Below, piece after piece: positions 33,986-43,240 of a DNA stretch of 64,000 bases. Positions within the stretch are counted from its first letter, which is position 1; the number at the start of each line of letters is the position of its first letter. The position numbers were made by a program, and so were the translations under genes. The notes under the pieces are model-generated. The model was not told where the DNA came from and ran no database searches. It saw only the letters and a program-made list of their open reading frames with translations. The stretch is from Chloroflexota bacterium (lineage in GTDB: Bacteria; Chloroflexota; Anaerolineae; Anaerolineales; UBA11579): assembly GCA_013112575.1 (NCBI GenBank), contig JABFGG010000007.1, forward strand, positions 62,001 through 126,000, written 5' to 3'.

Positions 33986-36900
33986 ATGCTAAAGAACATT
34001 GTGGGCATCTTCAGCGGCGACCCGACCGAGCGCGCGATCAAAGAATACTCTTCCCTGGTCGATGAGGTCAATGCCTTAGAAGCCGATTTCGAAAAACTGA
34101 GCGAAGACGAACTACGCGGCAAGACCGCTGAATTTAAGCAGCGCCTGGCAGACGGCGAAACGCTGGATGACCTGCTAGTTGAGGCTTTTGCCACCGTGCG
34201 TGAAGTCAGCAAACGCACGATTGGCCTGCGGCACTACGACGTGCAATTGATCGGTGGGGCGGTGCTGCACGTAGGCCAGGTGGCTGAAATGCGCACGGGG
34301 GAAGGCAAGACACTGATGTCCACCCTGCCCCTGTATTTAAATGCCCTGACAGGCAAAGGCGTACACCTCATCACGGTCAACGATTACCTGGCGAGGCGTG
34401 ACGCCCGCTGGATGGCTCCTATCTATACTTTCCTGGGGCTGAGTGTGGGCGTGCTGCAAATGGCAGCACGCACCGAGCACGGCAAAAAAGGTTTTCTGGT
34501 CAACCTGGAGAAAGAGTCACCCCACGAAGACCAGCACCAACTGGACATGGTCGAGCGGGCAGAATGTTATGGGGCCGACATCACTTACGGCACCAACAAC
34601 GAATACGGTTTCGACTACCTGCGCGACAACATGACCTTGCAAATCAGTGCACGTGTACAGCGTGAACACAACTTCGCCATCATCGATGAGGTAGACAACG
34701 TGCTGATCGATGAAGCGCGTACTCCGTTGATCATCTCCGGCCCCTCACACGATGACGCAGAGAACTACATGAGTATGGCGCGCACCGTTAAGCAATTGCG
34801 CCCAGAGCATTATGAGATCAACGAAAAAGACCGCAACGTGGTGCTCACCGAGATCGGGGAAATGCGCGTTGAGGTTCTGCTTGGCCAACCGTTACGAGAC
34901 CCCGAACGCCCCGAAGACACCACCCCGGAACAGGTGCGCCTGATGGGTTATCTGGAACAGGCCATGCGCGCCCAATACTTATTCAAACGCAACAAGGATT
35001 ACCTTGTGCAGGCCGGACAGGTGGTGATCATTGATGAATACACCGGACGCTTGATGCCCGGTCGGCGCTGGTCGGATGGTTTGCACCAGGCAGTGGAAGC
35101 CAAAGAAGGTGTCAAGGTGCAGGGCGAAAACGTGACCTACGCCACCATCACCATCCAGAACTACTTCCGCATGTATGAAAAGCTGGCGGGCATGACCGGT
35201 ACAGCCCTCACCGAAGCGGAAGAATTCGACAAGATATATAAGCTGGAAGTGCTGGCCATCCCCCCACACGTGGACTACAACGCCACGCGTGAAGACGGCC
35301 CGCTGTCATCTTACGAAGACAAAGATGAATACGGGTACAAATATACTTATTATTCCGCCCGTGAGGACGACAGCAAAATACCGTTGTTCTATCGCCGCAA
35401 GGATTACCCTGACGTCGTGTACCGCACGGGGGAAGCCAAGTTGCGCGCCCTGGTCACCGAGATCGTACGCTATCACATCATCGGCCGTCCCATCCTGGTA
35501 GGTACAACCTCTGTAGAAAATTCGGAACTGCTTTCCACGCGACTGCGCGCCGAAATGGTGCAACGCCTGCTGCAAGTACAGCTGCTGCGCTACACCTGGT
35601 TTGAAGCCAATAATCGCGAAGAAGATGGCCGTATGGTCATGGCCCTGTCTTACATGAACGAGCCATTGGATAAGATCGAGTTGAGCGCCATGCGCCAGCA
35701 GGCCAAAACGCTGGACATCCAGCTCAACCCCGGACACAAAGACAATTTGCCGCGCATGCTGGCGGCGCTCGACCTGGAAGAAGAACACGCCGACCGCCTG
35801 GTAAAGGTATTGCAAGGCGGCATCCCTCAACAGGTGCTTAATGCTCGCAAGCATACTGAAGAGAGCCAGATCATCGCGGGAGCGGGGGCCTTCGGGGCAG
35901 TGACGATCGCCACCAATATGGCCGGTCGTGGCGTGGACATCAAGCTGGGTGGTGAGATCGCCGAGGAAATTCTGAGTTCGGTAAACCGCGTGCTCAACCG
36001 CGCTGGTTATAGCGACCCATTTGAAATGTCGCTGGAAGAACGCGAAGAAGCCATCAAGACGCTCAGCACGGAAGATTACGGCATTTACGAAAGCGAGATC
36101 AAGTTCTTCCTTAAATCGATGGAAGATATGCGTAAGGTGAAAGAACTGGGTGGCCTGCACGTGATCGGCTCCGAACGCCACGACGCCCGCCGCATCGACA
36201 ACCAGTTGCGCGGCCGTGCTGCTCGCCAGGGTGACCCCGGCTCATCCCGCTTTTATCTCTCCATGGAAGATGACCTGATGCGGCTGTTCGGTGGACAGCA
36301 GGTAGACAGCATGATGCAACGCATGGGCATGGACGACGCCCTGCCGCTCGAATCTGGGATCGTGGATCGCATCATCGAACAATCACAAACACGCGTGGAA
36401 GGGGCTAACTTCGACGCTCGTAAACACCTGCTGGAATACGATGACGTGCTCAACCAGCAGCGCGAGAAGATCTACGCCCAGCGCGACACGATCTTCACCA
36501 AAGACGATCTCAGCGAAGACGTGCGCGAGATGATCCAAACGGAAGTGGAGCAGCGCGTACCAGGGGCACTGGAAGACGAAAGCGGCCCATGGCGACTGCT
36601 TGCCTGGCTGGAACAGGTGCAACCCTCCTTCGCGGTCAACAACACTTTCTTCCCATCCTTTACCTATAAGCTGTTGCTGGACTACCTCAAAGAGCAAGAC
36701 ATTAACAGCAATGAGGATGCCAAAGCAGCAGGACTCAAGCTGGCCGAAAATGCTCTCAAGGCCGAGGAAGAACACATCCTCAACAGCGCGGGCGTGACCA
36801 TGGCTAACATTGAACTGCGCTACGAAGAGGATCTCAACCAGAAGTACGATGACCTCAATACCTTCTTCGATGGCCTGCAATACCGTGATGAAACCGACAT

Positions 36901-38074
36901 GGGCACGGCCAAAGAACGCCTCGACGAGATCACTGCCCTGGTGCGCACACCCATTAAATTCTCGAACCAACAACTGCAATTGCTGGATGAAGACGAAGAT
37001 GAAGCCGCTGACCTGATCAGTGAACAAATCGACAAGTTCACCCAGCAGCAATGGATGATCCGTCTGGTGGGAGCGGTGGACCGTTTACTGCGTGATGATT
37101 TTGAACTGGAAGCATCCAGCCTGGTGGGCTTGGAGTGGGATGAGATAGCCCAGAAGGTAGAAGAAGAGATCCAGGCCCTGTATGCAAATAAGCGCGAGCG
37201 TTTGGTCGGGGATGGCAAGAGCCTGATCGCGCAGGACCTCGATAACCTGTTCAATCGCATGGATGGCGAAATCAACGACGCCCACTTGCTCAATATGCTC
37301 ATCCAGATGCCGCAAGGCTCGGCCATCAGCTTTGATAAAAAGACCAAAAAGCGGGTGCAGCAACGCACTACGCGCCTGATCTATGCCTATTTTGCGGGAC
37401 AATTCCTGGAAAGCATGGAACAGGAAGACATCTTTGATAAGGCCCTAAGCCACCTGGACAATGCGTTGACGGCATTGCAACAGGTCATGGGGATCGGCCA
37501 GTGGCCTCAATTGAGCGAGGTTTCGCTGGATAATCTCAACGAAAAAGCGCGCCAGGGCATCCAGAAGGCGTTGGGAGACAATGCCGGCCAGTTGAACGGT
37601 AAGCCTTTAGGCTCCCTGCCCAACGAAGATAAAGCCAGGGTGGTCGAAGAACTGGGCCGCCAAACCCTCACAGAGATCTACCGCCAGTTGATACTGCGTG
37701 TGATCTCTGACTTGTGGATCGATTACATCACCCAGATGGAAGCATTACGCGTAGCCATTGGCCTGGAAGCCTATGCGCAGCGTGACCCGCTGGTACAGTA
37801 CAAGGCGCAGGCTTTCCAGATGTTCCAGCAGTTGTTCGAGGATATGCGCGCCATGGTAGTCAACCGTATGTTTACCTTCCAGCCCCAGCAGGCACAGGCT
37901 CAAACACAGATGCAACAAGAGCAGGCTGAGCCACAAATTGAAGCCAGCAGCAACAGACAGGAAGAAGAGCCTGTGGGTGAAGCGGTCCAGGCGGGCAGTC
38001 AGGGTGGTGGTGCCGTGCAAAGCACAGGTGGCAAACGCAAACGCCGCAGGCGACGCAAAAAGAAGAAGAAATAG
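33986..38074 (+). CDS. secA: Preprotein translocase ATPase SecA, unusually long
   Basis: The motor of the Sec pathway, here 1362 residues against the usual 800-950. Walker A MRTGEGKT is at 102-109 and DEVDNVLIDEART starts at 234. NATNMAGRGVDIKLGG (motif V) and LRGRAARQGDPGSSRFYLS (motif VI) are intact. About 90 extra residues sit in the second ATPase domain between ENSELLSTRL and VLNARKHTEE, and about 300 more between YDDVLNQQR (near 817) and DLWIDYITQMEALR (from 1242), that is, in the helical scaffold/wing. These are acidic, helical and rich in EDE runs. The tail is Gln-rich, then GGKRKRRRRRKKKKK, with no Cys-rich zinc motif. The ATG at 33986 is well placed. Large insertions in SecA are known in Chloroflexota and Bacteroidota-like lineages, but this size is at the upper end. 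Confidence 0.95.
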   Translation: MLKNIVGIFSGDPTERAIKEYSSLVDEVNALEADFEKLSEDELRGKTAEFKQRLADGETLDDLLVEAFATVREVSKRTIGLRHYDVQLIGGAVLHVGQVAEMRTGEGKTLMSTLPLYLNALTGKGVHLITVNDYLARRDARWMAPIYTFLGLSVGVLQMAARTEHGKKGFLVNLEKESPHEDQHQLDMVERAECYGADITYGTNNEYGFDYLRDNMTLQISARVQREHNFAIIDEVDNVLIDEARTPLIISGPSHDDAENYMSMARTVKQLRPEHYEINEKDRNVVLTEIGEMRVEVLLGQPLRDPERPEDTTPEQVRLMGYLEQAMRAQYLFKRNKDYLVQAGQVVIIDEYTGRLMPGRRWSDGLHQAVEAKEGVKVQGENVTYATITIQNYFRMYEKLAGMTGTALTEAEEFDKIYKLEVLAIPPHVDYNATREDGPLSSYEDKDEYGYKYTYYSAREDDSKIPLFYRRKDYPDVVYRTGEAKLRALVTEIVRYHIIGRPILVGTTSVENSELLSTRLRAEMVQRLLQVQLLRYTWFEANNREEDGRMVMALSYMNEPLDKIELSAMRQQAKTLDIQLNPGHKDNLPRMLAALDLEEEHADRLVKVLQGGIPQQVLNARKHTEESQIIAGAGAFGAVTIATNMAGRGVDIKLGGEIAEEILSSVNRVLNRAGYSDPFEMSLEEREEAIKTLSTEDYGIYESEIKFFLKSMEDMRKVKELGGLHVIGSERHDARRIDNQLRGRAARQGDPGSSRFYLSMEDDLMRLFGGQQVDSMMQRMGMDDALPLESGIVDRIIEQSQTRVEGANFDARKHLLEYDDVLNQQREKIYAQRDTIFTKDDLSEDVREMIQTEVEQRVPGALEDESGPWRLLAWLEQVQPSFAVNNTFFPSFTYKLLLDYLKEQDINSNEDAKAAGLKLAENALKAEEEHILNSAGVTMANIELRYEEDLNQKYDDLNTFFDGLQYRDETDMGTAKERLDEITALVRTPIKFSNQQLQLLDEDEDEAADLISEQIDKFTQQQWMIRLVGAVDRLLRDDFELEASSLVGLEWDEIAQKVEEEIQALYANKRERLVGDGKSLIAQDLDNLFNRMDGEINDAHLLNMLIQMPQGSAISFDKKTKKRVQQRTTRLIYAYFAGQFLESMEQEDIFDKALSHLDNALTALQQVMGIGQWPQLSEVSLDNLNEKARQGIQKALGDNAGQLNGKPLGSLPNEDKARVVEELGRQTLTEIYRQLILRVISDLWIDYITQMEALRVAIGLEAYAQRDPLVQYKAQAFQMFQQLFEDMRAMVVNRMFTFQPQQAQAQTQMQQEQAEPQIEASSNRQEEEPVGEAVQAGSQGGGAVQSTGGKRKRRRRRKKKKK

Positions 38075-38130
38075 CTGACAGGATAGTAAGTTTCTCCCAA
38101 TTCCCCAATAGAATAAAATATGGTAGTCTT

Positions 38131-38242
38131 GGCGAATACTTCGTATTCGCCTTAAGAGATAGCTTGCTGAACGTAAGCGTTCAGCTTAAGAATTAGCTGC
38201 GCTAATTCTACAATAGCTCAAGAGATTGGCTACGCCAACTCT
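38131..38242. repeat. Four tandem hairpins between secA and the adenosine deaminase gene
   Basis: Consecutive stems: GGCGAATAC/GTATTCGCC (38131-38151), GCTGAACG/CGTTCAGC (38166-38185), AGAATTAGC/GCTAATTCT (38189-38209) and AGAGATTGGC/GCCAACTCT (38221-38242, one bulge). Connectors are TTAAGA and TCTACAA. The same arrangement with other arms occurs at 51041-51090. None has a T-run. Confidence 0.7.
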
Positions 38243-38260
38243 GCGTTAATATATACACTA

Positions 38261-39331
38261 ATGGCTACCGGCTCAGCACGACCTCATCGCGTTTTCTACA
38301 AATCTATTCCCAAGGTGGAATTGCATCGCCACCTGGAAGGCTCGCTGCGCCTCAGCACGATGATCGAGGTAGCCCGCCAGCACAAGCTGGATGTGCCCTA
38401 CGAGAATACGGGGATGTTGCGGCCAATGGTACAGGTGCAAAACGGGGAACCATTCACACACCAGAACTTCCTGTCCAAGTTCGCTAAATTACGTCTTTTC
38501 TACCAATCCAAAGAAATCATCCAGCGCTTCACACGTGAAGTCATCGCCGATGCCGCTGCAGATAACATCCGTTATATGGAACTGCGCTTCACCCCCGTAG
38601 CACTGACGCGTATCAAAGAATTCTCGCTAGCAGAGGCCACCGATTGGGTCATTGAAAGCGCCCAGGCTGCCGCAGCCGAATATGGTGTGGAAACACGTTT
38701 GATCACCAGCGCCAATAAACACGAGAGTGTGGAATTGGCGGAAGAAGTCATCGATCTCTCCATCGAACGCATGGATAAAGGCATTGTTGGGGTCGACCTG
38801 GCCGGAGCAGAAGCCGAATTCCCTGGAGAACCTTTTGCGCCCCTCTACCAAAAGGCCAAGGAAGCTGGCTTGCATGTCACTATACACGCCGGTGAATGGG
38901 GTGGACCCGAGAATGTTGTGGAAGCCATCAAAGTATTGGGGGCGGAACGTATCGGCCATGGTGTACGGGTGATGGAAGATGCAGAGGCAGTTGCCCTAGC
39001 CAAGGAACACAATGTCGTCTTTGAAGTTTGCCCTACCAGCAACTACCAGAGCGGCGTGGTACCTACCCTAAAAGATCATCCTCTCAAGCATATGCTGGAT
39101 GCAGGCTTGCAGGTCACGGTCAATACAGATGACCCGGCCATTTCACAGATCGATCTGAGCGATGAATACGAATTGGCCTGTGAGGACCTACATTTGTCGC
39201 CGCAGCAATTGCGCCAGACGATCATCACGGCGGCCAAAGCAGCCTTCCTGCCAGAGGAAGAACGCTCTACATTGGTAAGTTCGTTGGAAAAAGAATTCGC
39301 GGCCCACGAGGTAGCGAACGGCAATTCGTAA
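38261..39331 (+). CDS. add: Adenosine deaminase
   Basis: A 356-residue zinc enzyme that converts adenosine (or deoxyadenosine) to inosine. Metal and active-site motifs are in order: VELHRHLEGSL (about residues 20-30), HAGEWGGPENV (about 211), RIGHGVRVM and NTDDPAISQ (about 290). FEVCPTSNYQSG is the usual family segment. Length is normal. The ATG at 38261 lacks a Shine-Dalgarno and a TAATAT lies 9 nt upstream, so a leaderless start is possible. It is separated from secA by the hairpin repeat. The following 39332-39562 is gene-free and holds a GGATTCCTCACTGCGC word of the common repeat kind and a CCTATCGATAGG palindrome at 39467-39478. Confidence 0.93.
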   Translation: MATGSARPHRVFYKSIPKVELHRHLEGSLRLSTMIEVARQHKLDVPYENTGMLRPMVQVQNGEPFTHQNFLSKFAKLRLFYQSKEIIQRFTREVIADAAADNIRYMELRFTPVALTRIKEFSLAEATDWVIESAQAAAAEYGVETRLITSANKHESVELAEEVIDLSIERMDKGIVGVDLAGAEAEFPGEPFAPLYQKAKEAGLHVTIHAGEWGGPENVVEAIKVLGAERIGHGVRVMEDAEAVALAKEHNVVFEVCPTSNYQSGVVPTLKDHPLKHMLDAGLQVTVNTDDPAISQIDLSDEYELACEDLHLSPQQLRQTIITAAKAAFLPEEERSTLVSSLEKEFAAHEVANGNS

Positions 39332-39562
39332 AGTCAATCTCCCTTAGCAATACATATCACATAGAGAGCTATATTTAGGACGAGGCGAGGGATTCCTCAC
39401 TGCGCTTGTTCACTCGGAATCATTAACTGTCGTTTCTTGGCCTGGCATCAAACTTGCAGGGACTTTCCTATCGATAGGACTTAATCCGCATGCATTTGAA
39501 TCGTCCTTTATTTCCATGTACCATATAATAGATATGAGACTTGGAAAGGATGTGAAGTTAAT

Positions 39563-40444
39563 ATGAGAACCCATTCCAGTTCAAAAAAACCATATAGCGG
39601 AGTATTCCGCCTTTGCTTAGTATTACTGGGCTTGCTAACCGTGCTTTCTAACAGCGCCTTTGCCCCACCAGCACAACAGTGTGAGTCCAGGTACGTGGTG
39701 CATTTCCGCGAAACGACCGAAGAGATCGCCCAGAAGCTATTGATCGACCTGGACGATCTGCTGGAGGCCAACGACCTCACGGTGGATGACCGTATTCGCT
39801 TTGGTGATGTCTTGTGTATCCCCCTTCTCGGCAGAGCAGGGGAACCGGTGATCACACTCAGCGAAAGCGTGAAGGCCTCACATACCAATTACACCATTTC
39901 CCTGAATGCCGTTTTCTTAGGACCGGATACCAAGTATGTGGTGCAAGTCCTGACCAGCACGGACCCCCTGGAATGGTTGATTTTTGGACAGGTCGAACCT
40001 GATGTGAATGGCACCGTCAAGGAAAGCTTTACAGTACCGGGCAGGTTGAGGGGGGCCAGAAATATCACCATCTGCCTGCTAAATAAGCTCAGTGAGGCCT
40101 CCGTGTGCACTGTCTCCCAACGGACGGCAGTGTACGATGTTTTCGTACCCACTCCTAACTTCGCTTCAAATGACGAGTTTTCAGTCACAATCAACAAGTC
40201 CAAACTGACTGTTGTAGTAACCGACTTGATCAACGAGCACGTCTACTATGTGCGCATCCGTGAAGTTGGCAGCAGTGAAGCTGTACGGATAGGGTCGATT
40301 GCCATCGATGGAAAGGGGGAAGCCACAAAAACCTTCAATATCCCCGAGGCCCTGGAGGGCGCTACGCCTCTCGAAGTGTGCCTAAAGAACGTGTATAACG
40401 ATGATGCGGAATGCCTGATCGTGACGGTGGAAATACCGCGCTAA
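39563..40444 (+). CDS. Secreted LysM-domain protein with two beta-rich repeats
   Basis: A 293-residue exported protein. The signal sequence spans about residues 12-35 (LCLVLLGLLTVLSNSAFA, Ala-x-Ala type cleavage likely). A LysM-like domain follows (YVVHFRETTEEIAQKL, LDDLLEANDLTVDD, FGDVLCIP), with a Cys pair that could close a disulfide. Residues about 95-185 and 205-293 look like two related beta-sandwich repeats: both have SxTINKS/SHTNYTISL openings and end with a xxLxVCLKNxY-type strand. LysM domains bind peptidoglycan or chitin-like glycans. ATG 39563; closed by a terminator at 40471. Confidence 0.75.
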   Translation: MRTHSSSKKPYSGVFRLCLVLLGLLTVLSNSAFAPPAQQCESRYVVHFRETTEEIAQKLLIDLDDLLEANDLTVDDRIRFGDVLCIPLLGRAGEPVITLSESVKASHTNYTISLNAVFLGPDTKYVVQVLTSTDPLEWLIFGQVEPDVNGTVKESFTVPGRLRGARNITICLLNKLSEASVCTVSQRTAVYDVFVPTPNFASNDEFSVTINKSKLTVVVTDLINEHVYYVRIREVGSSEAVRIGSIAIDGKGEATKTFNIPEALEGATPLEVCLKNVYNDDAECLIVTVEIPR

Positions 40445-40470
40445 TTCAACAGTACAACAAGAATCTAAGC

Positions 40471-40501
40471 AAGGCCGTTCCTGATAGGAACGGCCTTTTT
40501 T
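40471..40501 (+). terminator. Intrinsic terminator after the LysM gene
   Basis: AAGGCCGTTCCT (40471-40482), loop GAT, AGGAACGGCCTT (40486-40497), then TTTT; a perfect 12-bp stem. Confidence 0.9.
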
Positions 40502-40556
40502 GATCTAAAGCCCAGAGTTGACGCTTTGCAAGCTGATAATCTTTTGTTGACTCATT

Positions 40557-40562
40557 TATAAT
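40557..40562 (+). promoter_or_regulatory. TATAAT just before the MBL gene: probable leaderless promoter
   Basis: Consensus TATAAT ends 6 nt before the ATG at 40569, so the transcript would begin at the start codon itself. There is no Shine-Dalgarno. The upstream TTGACT (40547) is only 4 nt away and cannot be the -35. Confidence 0.5.
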
Positions 40563-40568
40563 ATCGTC

Positions 40569-41420
40569 ATGCAATGGCATCTCATCCCCACCGGCCGTAT
40601 CCGCGTTGACCCCGGCGGTCCTTTTGGGCTTGTCCCGCGTGCTTTATGGAGTCGCCACCACACACCCGAAGAAGACGGTCTCATCGAAATGGACATGCAT
40701 GCCCTGCTCATTGATTCCGATGGCGAGACTATTGTGGTGGACAATGGTTTAGGCGACAAACTCAGCGACAAGGCCCAACGCAATTGGGGCATTTATTATC
40801 CCCATGGCACACTCCTAGAAAACCTGGCAAAACATGGCGTGCAGCCAGCCGATGTGGACATAATGTTGGACACGCACCTGCACTCCGACCACTGCGGTGG
40901 GAACACCACCATCCAGGATGGCGAGGTCGTGCCCACCTTCCCTAACGCCGAATACATTGTGCAGCGTATGGAGTTCGCCGATGCCATGAACCCGGATGCG
41001 CGCACACGCAGCACCTATTTAAAAGAGAACTTCGAAGTTGTATGGAAGCGCGGGCAATTTCGATTTTTACATGGCGACACACGCATCACGAGCGAGGTGC
41101 GTTGCGTGGTCACGCCCGGACACACTCGCTGTCACCAGAGTGTCATCATAGAGGGTGATGAAAATCCCATCCTGTACAGCGCAGACCTGGCAACCTTCGC
41201 CGTACACATGGCGCGTACTGCCTGGGTGACAGCTTATGACGTGGAGCCGTTGGAGAATATCGCTACGAAACAAAAGTGGCAGGGTTGGGCTTTAGAGCAC
41301 AATGCCATACTGGTCTTTGAGCACGATACGGAAATCCCCGTGGGGCAGCTCATCAAGAATGAAGAAGGACGCATGGCTGTAGAGACAGTTAAGCACCCCG
41401 TCCTGGATGCACTTACCTAG
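40569..41420 (+). CDS. MBL-fold metallo-hydrolase
   Basis: A 283-residue metallo-beta-lactamase-fold hydrolase. The HxHxDH metal motif is DTHLHSDHCGGN (about residues 100-111), the next His is in TPGHTRCHQSVII, the bridging Asp in YSADLATF and the last His in VFEHDTEI. This layout is like the AHL-lactonase/N-acyl-hydrolase group (VVDNGLGDK in front), but no substrate can be fixed. The gene starts without leader. Its stop lies 4 nt from the stop of the convergent ABC gene. Confidence 0.87.
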   Translation: MQWHLIPTGRIRVDPGGPFGLVPRALWSRHHTPEEDGLIEMDMHALLIDSDGETIVVDNGLGDKLSDKAQRNWGIYYPHGTLLENLAKHGVQPADVDIMLDTHLHSDHCGGNTTIQDGEVVPTFPNAEYIVQRMEFADAMNPDARTRSTYLKENFEVVWKRGQFRFLHGDTRITSEVRCVVTPGHTRCHQSVIIEGDENPILYSADLATFAVHMARTAWVTAYDVEPLENIATKQKWQGWALEHNAILVFEHDTEIPVGQLIKNEEGRMAVETVKHPVLDALT

Positions 41421-41424
41421 AAGC

Positions 41425-43239
41425 TCAATCCGTTTCGGGACGGTCTTTGAAACCCATACTGTACAGTTGGAAATAAGCCCCGCGCTTTTGTAAGAGGTCT
41501 TCGTGCGTGCCGCGCTCGATGATCTCGCCTCCATCCACCACCACGATCAGGTCAGCGTTGATGATAGTAGAAAGGCGATGAGCAATCACAAAAGAGGTAC
41601 GCCCTTCCAAAAGAGTTGCCAGGGCTTTCTGGATCAATTGCTCGGTTTGAGTATCCACACTTGAAGTCGCCTCATCCAGGATGAGAATGCGGGGGTCGGC
41701 CAGCAAGGCGCGCGCAAAAGAGATCAACTGGCGCTGGCCTTCTGAAAGCAAAGCACCGCCCTCTTCCACTGTGGTCTCGTAACCATTGCGCAACTTACTG
41801 ATGAAGTCGTGGGCACCCACCGCTTTGGCAGCAGCTTCCACCTCTTGCAGGCTGGCATCCAAACGCCCAAACTGGATATTCTCCTGCACCGTGCCACTGA
41901 ACAAAAATGGCTCCTGCAAAACAATGCCCATCTGACTCCGCAGGCTGGCCTGGGTGACCGAGCGCAGATCGAAACCATCGATACACACTCGACCCTGCGT
42001 GGGATCATGAAAACGGCTCAACAGTTTGATAAGCGTGGATTTGCCTGCGCCTGTCTGTCCCACCAATGCGATAGTTTGCCCGCGCTCAGCCTTTAACTCA
42101 ATATCCTGCAACACGACCGTGTCGGGGTCATCTGAGTAATGGAAGGAGACATCCTCAAAATGTACGTCACCGTTGATGCGAGGTAATTCAACAGCAGTGT
42201 CATCATCGGCTACTTCCACGTCCGTGCGCAACAACTCCAGAACGCGTTCCCCACCCGTAAGAGTGACCTGAAGCTGGTCGTAGCGGCGGCTGAGGTCCTG
42301 GATGGGATTAAAGAAGCGCTCGATGTACAACACAAAAGCCACCAGTACCCCTGGCGTGATATCTGCACCCAATACGGCGGCTCCGCCCAACCACACTACC
42401 AGGGCCACAGCCAGCGAACCGATCATGTCCACTGTGGGGAAGAAGGTAGAAATGAGACTGGCGGATTTGAGGTTGTTCTGTAAATGGTACTGGTTGACTT
42501 CCTGGCTGAAGCGTTCGTAATTGTAATCTTCACGCGTGAAGGCCTGTACGACTCGCACGCCATTGATATTTTCAGCCAATACAGAATTGACCCAACTATT
42601 GCCTATACGCACTCTGCGGTAGACCTCACGGATGCGGTTGCGGAATATATAGGTCGCCAGCATGATCAGAGGCAATACCGTGAAGGTATAGAGCGACAGC
42701 TGGAGATTCAATGCCAACATGGCAATCAACGTCCCGACCAGAGTGAACAGGTTACGGGCCGAAGCGATGACCGACCAGGTCACAAAATCACGGATGGATG
42801 AAACGTCATTGATCACACGTGCGATAAGGCGGCCCACGCTGTAGCGACTGAAGAAACCCAGCGAGAGTTTCTGGATGTGATTAAAGAGGCGGTCGCGCAT
42901 ATCGTAAATGATGGACTGCCCCGCACGGGCCATAATGTTAATACGGATATATGTCACCAGCCATTGGACCAGGATAGCCAGCAAATATAAAAGTACAGCA
43001 TTGCGCAGCGCGACAGGATCATTCTGGGTGATGCCATCATCGATGGCCACTTTAACCAGGAATGGCCCAGCCACCACGGAGACCGTACCGATGGTCATCA
43101 AGATAAAAGAGAAGATGAACTGCCTTTGATAAGGACGCATAAAGGCCAGCAGGTCACGCAGCACGCCGGAGTCATAGCCCTGGCGCTGTTCATCATCACG
43201 CAAATAATATTCTGGAGGGGTGATCTCTTGCGTGGACAT
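41425..43239 (-). CDS. Heterodimeric ABC exporter, subunit B (membrane plus ATPase domain)
   Basis: A 604-residue half-transporter with six membrane segments in the first 330 residues and a C-terminal ATPase. Walker A is GQTGAGKST, Walker B ILILDEATSSVD (catalytic Glu intact), and the signature is LLSEGQRQL, where Glu replaces the second Gly of LSGGQ. The last strand has the SFVIAHRLSTI switch His. This pairs with the other half encoded just upstream. The start ATG 43239 is one base after the stop of the partner gene, so translation is coupled. Exporters of this type (BmrCD, TM287/288) move drugs or lipids outward. Confidence 0.9.
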   Translation of the reverse strand: MSTQEITPPEYYLRDDEQRQGYDSGVLRDLLAFMRPYQRQFIFSFILMTIGTVSVVAGPFLVKVAIDDGITQNDPVALRNAVLLYLLAILVQWLVTYIRINIMARAGQSIIYDMRDRLFNHIQKLSLGFFSRYSVGRLIARVINDVSSIRDFVTWSVIASARNLFTLVGTLIAMLALNLQLSLYTFTVLPLIMLATYIFRNRIREVYRRVRIGNSWVNSVLAENINGVRVVQAFTREDYNYERFSQEVNQYHLQNNLKSASLISTFFPTVDMIGSLAVALVVWLGGAAVLGADITPGVLVAFVLYIERFFNPIQDLSRRYDQLQVTLTGGERVLELLRTDVEVADDDTAVELPRINGDVHFEDVSFHYSDDPDTVVLQDIELKAERGQTIALVGQTGAGKSTLIKLLSRFHDPTQGRVCIDGFDLRSVTQASLRSQMGIVLQEPFLFSGTVQENIQFGRLDASLQEVEAAAKAVGAHDFISKLRNGYETTVEEGGALLSEGQRQLISFARALLADPRILILDEATSSVDTQTEQLIQKALATLLEGRTSFVIAHRLSTIINADLIVVVDGGEIIERGTHEDLLQKRGAYFQLYSMGFKDRPETD

Positions 43240-43240
43240 G

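Noticed and set aside
40547..40562. TTGACT plus TATAAT before the MBL gene
   Set aside because: The spacer is 4 nt; only the -10 is retained.
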